Assembly: GCA_947095585.1 (NCBI GenBank)
Contig: OX352763.1
Coordinates: 117,097,908 to 117,161,907, forward strand
Reading direction: 5' to 3'
Origin: Nephrocerus scutellatus
Taxonomy: Eukaryota > Arthropoda > Insecta > Diptera > Pipunculidae
DNA length: 64,000 bases
Below are positions 59,113-64,000 of the stretch, piece by piece. A model generated the notes under the pieces. It was not told where the DNA came from. It searched no databases and worked only from the letters and a program-made list of their open reading frames with translations. A program made the position numbers and the translations under genes. The first letter of the stretch is position 1; every line of letters begins with the position of its first letter.

Positions 59113-60197
59113 TTATGTGTGAAACACTACATCATTTAAATGACCACCACGCGAATTGTTGCAAGCATCAATTCTTTTGAGGTAATTTTTGACCACTTTT
59201 TGACACATATTGGGTGGTATCTCAGCCATAACTTGACGAATATTGGTTTTTAAGTGCTCAAGAGTTAAAGGTTTATCTGCATAAACACGGTCTTTCGCGT
59301 AGCCCCACAAAAAAAAGTCAAGCGGTGTCAAATCGCATGATCTTGGTGGCCAGTTGATATCGCCACGACGAGAAATTACGCGGCCAGGAAATGTCTCTTG
59401 CAATAAAGCCAGATTCGCTCGAGTTGTGTGGCATGTGGCACCGTCTTGTTGAAACCACATTTTTTCTAAGTCGTATTCTTCAATAGCAGGCAAAAAAAAG
59501 TCGGTTAGCATATGACCATAAACCTCCGAATTGACGGTGACAGTCGTTCCATTGTCGTTTTCGAAGAAGTAAGGTCCAATCACACCTCCGGACCAAAGAG
59601 CGCACCAAGCAGTGACTTTTTGTGGATGTAATCGCCTCTCTTCAATTACTTGAGGATTCTCAGAACCCAAATACGACAATTTTGTTTGTAAACATACCCA
59701 CCGAGTGAGAAATGTGCTTCGTCGCTGAAGAATATTTTGTTCGAAAAATCGCCGTCCACCGCCTGTTGTTCAAGCACCCATTCGCCGTATCTACGACGTT
59801 GTGAATAGTCAGCTGGCTTCAGTTGTTGTGTGAGCTGGATTTTATATGGATGTAGGTGTAGATCCAAATGCAAAATACGCCATAATGTGCCGTAAGACAG
59901 TCCTAATTCCTGAGAACGACGAGGAATCGACACATTCGGGTCTTCGGCAACACTTTCACTTACAGCAGCGATATTTTCAGTGGTACGAGCGAAACGATGA
60001 TGTACAGGCCTTACAATATCTGTAACCGATCCAGTCTCTTCTAATTTCTTCACAATTTTGCCAATTGCTTGCGTAGTTGGACGATAATGTAAACCATAAT
60101 CTCCTCTTAAAGCCCGATATGTGGCTGTGGCAGAATCACCATTTTTGTAGTAGGTTTTTACAATTTTCAAGCGTTGTGCGATAGTTAAGCGATCCAT
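59113..60197 (-). pseudogene. DD41D mariner transposase, one frameshift
   Basis: Cut-and-paste transposase of the IS630-Tc1-mariner superfamily. The first frame (60197-59646) starts with ATG 84 bp inside the right inverted repeat. It carries two helix-turn-helix segments (residues ~1-115; SIPRRSQELGLSYGTLWRIL in the second). Next is the first catalytic Asp in FFSDEAHF (residue ~159), then VYKQNCRIW. A single-base shift near 59680 moves the reading to the second frame (stop at 59113). That frame has VTAWCALWSGGVIGPYFF, the second Asp in WFQQDGATCHTT and the third in CDLTPLDFFLWGY. There are 41 residues between the second and third Asp, which defines the DD41D group known as rosa (first described in the fruit fly Ceratitis rosa). 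All three catalytic Asp residues are present; the frameshift makes it non-autonomous unless it is a sequencing error. Confidence 0.93.
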
Positions 60198-60280
60198 TTT
60201 CGTAAATGTCAGACTTTCAACTGAAAAAAAAAAATTCTTTTTAAAAACTTAGTTTGACAGATGTCGAATTCCAGCCCTAT

Positions 60281-60310
60281 ACTTTTGAAACCGCGAAATG
60301 GATAACCCTT
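60281..60310 (-). repeat. Mariner terminal inverted repeat, upstream end
   Basis: The reverse complement reads AAGGGTTATCCATTTCGCGG then TTTCAAAAGT, followed outward by TA. Confidence 0.95.
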
Positions 60311-60499
60311 TAGTTTCGTATGGGTGCCTGGGCGTAGACAATGCTACCCCTGGCACCACATCCATTCGGAAACACTGGCCACGTTGCACACAAATAGGAT
60401 AGTTTCGACGCAAGAACTGACGATAATCATCTGCGAAGTAACTTCAGTGATTAGGCCCTAAACATAAGCAAACGATTCCAATATTCATCGCAAATCATT

Positions 60500-60690
60500 C
60501 TCAGCGATGAAGAAGCACATTCCTGGACCATCGGCCACAACAACAACCTATAACAACTGTTTGGTGCAGGTTTCACGCTGTGCCATGTGTCATTGGTCCG
60601 TACTTCTTCAATGATTCTGGCGATATTGTTAGAGTCAATAGAATTCGCTACCGCACCATGATGACCATGATTGATACCATAAGTCCCGGG
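60500..60690 (+). mobile_element. Older mariner-like transposase relic
   Basis: The plus strand reads ILSDEEAHSWTIGHNNN (first catalytic Asp block), then after a frame change IGPYFFNDSGDIVRVNRIRY and RTMM. The blocks correspond to FSDEAHF and IGPYFFENDNGTTVTVN of the element at 59-60 kb, but the copy is far more diverged and faces the other way. It lies 190 bp from that element's end. Confidence 0.75.
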
Positions 60691-60729
60691 CGACTTAGCA
60701 TGGATATTTCATCAACATTAAAGTCAAGC

Positions 60730-61170
60730 GTAATCTAAGCGTAGATGACAGAGAGGCTTCTCGCAATTACATAGGTCATGAAAAATGGCTTCCAGGCATT
60801 AATAATTCACAAGTTTGGAGGTCTTCATTATTTGATAATGCTAGATACAGGCTATCAATTAAAACGACACATCAATCAATTAAAAACTATGGAAAGAACA
60901 TTTACTTCAAAAGAACCCAGAGTAACATTAAATTTGCCAGTTCGAAATCCAGTTCGTCCATATAGTCAATTTTCTACACAAAATCAAGATCAACCAAGTT
61001 CCAATGATAAAGGGCAAAATCAGTCAAATACAGAAGAACTCAACAGTAATAATTCTACAATCAATACTCCAGAACAAGAGGTCAACCCTAATCTTGTTAA
61101 CGTTCCAGCCAGGCGATCTAATAGAGTGCGACGTCCTCCAGCATACTTACGCAACTACCACAGGGAATAG
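60730..61170 (+). pseudogene. Ty3/gypsy-type pol C-terminus
   Basis: The plus strand reads ASRNYIGHEKWLPG and, after a frame change near 60800, HKFGGLHYLIMLDTGYQLKR then HINQLKTMER. This is the integrase C-terminal module of Ty3/gypsy-type elements (KWxPGxI...G...YxVxLDxGxxxKRHINQL). The rest (about 100 residues) is a polar Asn/Gln/Ser/Pro-rich tail ending RRSNRVRRPPAYLRNYHRE, as in many gypsy pol C-termini (RRSxRxRxPPxxLxxY). No LTR is recognised nearby. Confidence 0.85.
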
Positions 61171-61289
61171 CAAGACAATGCTTCAATAAGTGTGGGAGAC
61201 TATAGTATTCTAAATAATAGTTTATATCATTATTATAAGATTCATAGTTAGACTCAAGAAAGTAAATATACAACAGAATTGGCTGATGT

Positions 61290-61760
61290 CATCCAGTTTT
61301 GCAACCCATAAACTCTGGGCGACCTGGTCTACGTTCCAGCGTAGGCTTGGCCGGCCTTGCTGTCGTGTTCCATAAACACTACCGCAAAGGACTTCCGAGC
61401 AGGATCCCCTTCGATTATACGAGCTAGGTGTCCTGCCCACCGGAGCCTTCACGATGTCGACATCGCGGTAACGCTCGTAGATCTAATCATTATAGAGTCT
61501 TCGGAATCGTCCTTCCTCACATACGGGGCCAAAAATTCTCAGTAAGACTTTTTTCTCGAACGCGGTGAGAATGCTTTTTGCTAATCACCCAAGTCTCGGA
61601 TCCATATGTAAGTGCTGGTATGACCATTGTCTTATATATCAGCAGCTTGAATGTGATGGTTAAGTTCCTGGATTTGAAGAGTATTGACAGACTATAGCAG
61701 GCTTTATTGGCTTTAAGCAACCGTGCGCGTATTTCTGGGTTCATGCTGTTGCTCATGCTA
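61290..61760 (-). pseudogene. LINE (family B, RTE-like) C-terminal fragment
   Basis: The minus strand reads SNSMNPEIRARLLKANKACY, SLSILFKSRNLTITFKLLIY, KTMVIPALTYGSETWVISKK, then EKSLTENFWPRM and, in another frame, WAGHLARIIEGDPARKSF. It is collinear with the copies at 23.4 and 45.5 kb and begins after the catalytic box. Confidence 0.85.
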
Positions 61761-61799
61761 TGGATTTCGTGGGCAACGTTCTACTGGTGATTTGATGGT

Positions 61800-62785
61800 A
61801 TATCTCACCGAACAGTGGAACCGGTCTTTCCATTAATTTAGAGAAAGCTAAGCTGTTGCACTCGATATTTCTAAGGCATTTGACAGAGTTTGGCATCAAG
61901 CTCTTTTGTCCAAAATGCGGGCTTATGGAGTCGATGATAAACTGCTTCACTGGATTAGAAGCTATCTTTTGGACCTCTCAATTCAAGTTGTATTGGACGG
62001 TTTCAAGTCTAAAGTACATCACTTAAATGCTGACGTTACCCAGGGCTCTGTTTTGTCTCCGACACTCTTTCTATTTTTTATTAATGATCTCTTATCTGTG
62101 ACCTCTAATGCAATTCACTCTTTCGCTGACGACAGCACTCTCAGCGTCTCATATAAGTTTGAGGAACGTCCCCCCACTTCTCAAGTGGAACTCAAACAAC
62201 TTCGTATGTTAAGCGCGTTTAATTCTGACCTTGACAGCATAATACAATGGAGAGAAATCAATTAAGTAGAATTTAACGCTTCCAAACCCCAATGCTGTCA
62301 CCTGTCGTTTAAGCAAATCCTAAATCCCATCCCATTATCTATGAATGGCACTTGCATCGAGGAAACTGATAATCTCGCAATGCTCGGTATGTGCGTTAAC
62401 GACAAGCTTCGTTGGAATTACCACCGTCGCCAAAAATGTTTAGGTTTTCCAGCCCGATGCAAGAAATATTTCACTTCCTCTGATCTGGCTACTATCTACA
62501 AGGCTTTTATTTGCCCTAAACTTGAGTACACTTGTCATATCAGGTCTGGTGCGCCTAAAACTACCTCGCATCAGCTAGGTAGAAGTACAGCACGTATGTG
62601 GAATGCTTTGCCAAGCTCTGTCTTTCCACATCACTATGATCCACAGGCATTCAAAACATAAGCTCATAGACATCTCCTCTTTTCTCCTCCTTTTCCTTAA
62701 CACCCACACTGCCAAGCATATAGCCGAGCATTATAAGGGCGCGAACCCTTTGAAGCGTAAGTGAATTATAAAAAAAAAATTGTCA
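61800..62785 (+). pseudogene. LINE (family D) RT palm-to-tail relic
   Basis: The plus strand reads LDISKAFDRVWHQALLSKMR (palm), AYGVDDKLLHWIRSYLLDLS, VVLDGFKSKVHHLNADVTQG and SVLSPTLFLFFINDLLS. It continues SFADDSTLSVSYKF (intact ADD box), MNGTCIEETDNLAMLGMC, RCKKYFTSSDLATIYKAF, and YTCHIRSGAPKTTS. A deletion follows, then RMWNALPSSVFPHHYDPQAF. The 3' tail with the GGGCGCGAACCC block and an A-rich end at 62772-62781 closes the element. It is the best-preserved family D copy in the window. Confidence 0.9.
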
Positions 62786-62789
62786 AGGT

Positions 62790-64000
62790 TATAATGCACC
62801 TTGAAACATACAATTCGTCAGTCGTTACTCACATAATAGCGTTACGGACTGTCTTTGTGTCATTTATTGTTTCTTCTCTTTTCTTTCATTCCGGGCAGAC
62901 TTTGTAACGCCCAAAACACACAGCCGACGACACTACCCGATTTTTCATTTATTCCTAAACACAAATCTAGCAATGTCGGTACCATTGTCTTTAAAATGCC
63001 TACTATGCAATTCGACGGATACGTAAAATCTTTTTCTTATGTAAATTTGCAACCAGTTTTGAATGCTGCCTCCTCATTAATTTCAAATGACGGAACTAAT
63101 CATATTGTCCGCACTCTGACTGCAACGGCCGTTTCGTAACTTTGAATATTGTCATTGCACTCTGTACCGAGCATGAAATGCATGCACCTCACTTGATCCC
63201 AAAATGAATTGGCGAACGGTAAGCAAATTAAATCGGGATTTGCAATGCTACAGCACAACCCAAGAGAGCACTAACCAGACCAGTTCGAACAGTTACCAAG
63301 CAAATGCATACAGTAGTTGGTCGGCAGCAACCTAATGGTTTCGTGTGTCCGTCTTGTTTAGAAACCAACATAATTTTTAGCCGCCTGTCTTGTATATACG
63401 ACGTTATTGTGTACATTTGTGGACATGTCAAGCCCTTCAGACCAGTGCCATAAATTGCACAAAACTGTGCGAGATTGCATTTAAGCCAATATTGTTGCAA
63501 TAATTGCATTTGTTGTTCGGCCGTTGCACTCCGTCACTCAGCAGAGTCTCTTTAACATCCGTGCCAACGTCCATCTACGACGGGCCGCAGACGGGCGCAC
63601 ATAATTCGCATGCGCATTCGCATTATTACTTAATTCAGATGACTTAGTGTGTTTGTTCTCCGTCAATGAGCATCATACATAATGCAAACAACAATTGCAA
63701 CTGCAGACAGCGATTGTGTCATAATTGTGTAAATCAATTGCAAGTTGAAAAAAAAAAAGCCCAACTAACCGTATATAATCGCCACGTATCTACGTGATGT
63801 ACAGAGTCACTGAGTAATGGGTTTTCTTCAAAATAATCATACCACACAGCAAAACAGCGGCTGTCCAAAAATATACTTCAACCTGCTATTCGCCAAGTAA
63901 GGCTGATTGTGTGCATTATTGCTCGAAACGAGATTAAAATTGTTACCAATTACACTTTGAACTATTTATTATGCCATAATAATGTGAATGTGCCTTTAAT
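62790..64000. other. No gene confirmed; one unrecognised frame
   Basis: A plus-strand frame at 62855-63139 (94 codons) starts with a hydrophobic, signal-peptide-like stretch (CHLLFLLFSFIPG), then a polar region. I recognise no family. The rest of the stretch has no supportable feature. Confidence 0.35.

Larger units (their letters stand above)
59008..60310 (-). mobile_element. Mariner-like element of the DD41D (rosa) type, structurally complete
   Basis: Terminal inverted repeats of 30 bp (59008-59037 and 60281-60310, starting AAGGGTTATCCATTT) differ at one position. Both ends are flanked by TA (59006-59007 and 60311-60312), the mariner target duplication. Total length 1303 bp is typical. The only visible lesion is a one-base frameshift in the transposase gene. 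Near-identical ends and long open frames suggest it is the youngest element here. Confidence 0.95.

Overview
The window is eukaryotic, AT-rich and dominated by decayed transposable elements. It has very short introns with GT...AG borders and an animal multi-exon membrane-protein gene. It also holds a DD41D mariner and many non-LTR retrotransposon relics. All of this fits an insect, most probably a higher fly; a tephritid-like genome is possible, but I cannot prove it from sequence alone.

Only one convincing host gene is visible. It is an 11-exon gene on the minus strand (39859 to 28281) for a nose-resistant-to-fluoxetine (NRF-6)/acyltransferase-3 membrane protein. Conceptual splicing stays in frame through every junction and gives 977 codons plus a stop. 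Its three long introns (1, 7 and 9) are filled with LINE, SINE, MITE and minisatellite sequence; the other seven are 57 to 185 bp.

Layout, left to right. 0-1 kb: a fragment of a bacterial RadC (JAMM-like) gene, the most surprising item here. 2-8 kb: a dispersed ~120 bp repeat, a decayed mariner N-terminus, RT scraps and a MITE. 8.9-11 kb: a broken Ty1/copia element whose two halves face opposite ways with a LINE 3' end between them. 12.2-13.9 kb: a LINE pol relic. 17.7-26.5 kb: LINE pieces of several families on both strands, two of them with short nested insertions. 26.7-27.7 kb: a cluster of a near-palindromic motif, then an 11-bp satellite. 28.3-39.9 kb: the host gene. 40-46 kb: a long LINE with RNase H, then LINE scraps. 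46.3-51.6 kb: a minisatellite, a mariner relic and the ~120 bp repeats. 53.5-57.2 kb: a foldback and three LINE segments. 59.0-60.3 kb: a structurally complete mariner. 60.5-62.8 kb: a mariner relic, a Ty3/gypsy pol tail and two LINE relics. 62.8-64 kb: nothing assignable.

Several mobile families recur within the window, so relative order of events can be read. A tRNA-derived SINE inserted into a MITE (perfect 18-bp target duplication) and into two LINEs. A MITE inserted into a LINE RNase H domain. No operons, CRISPR arrays, rRNA genes or free-standing tRNA genes were seen.
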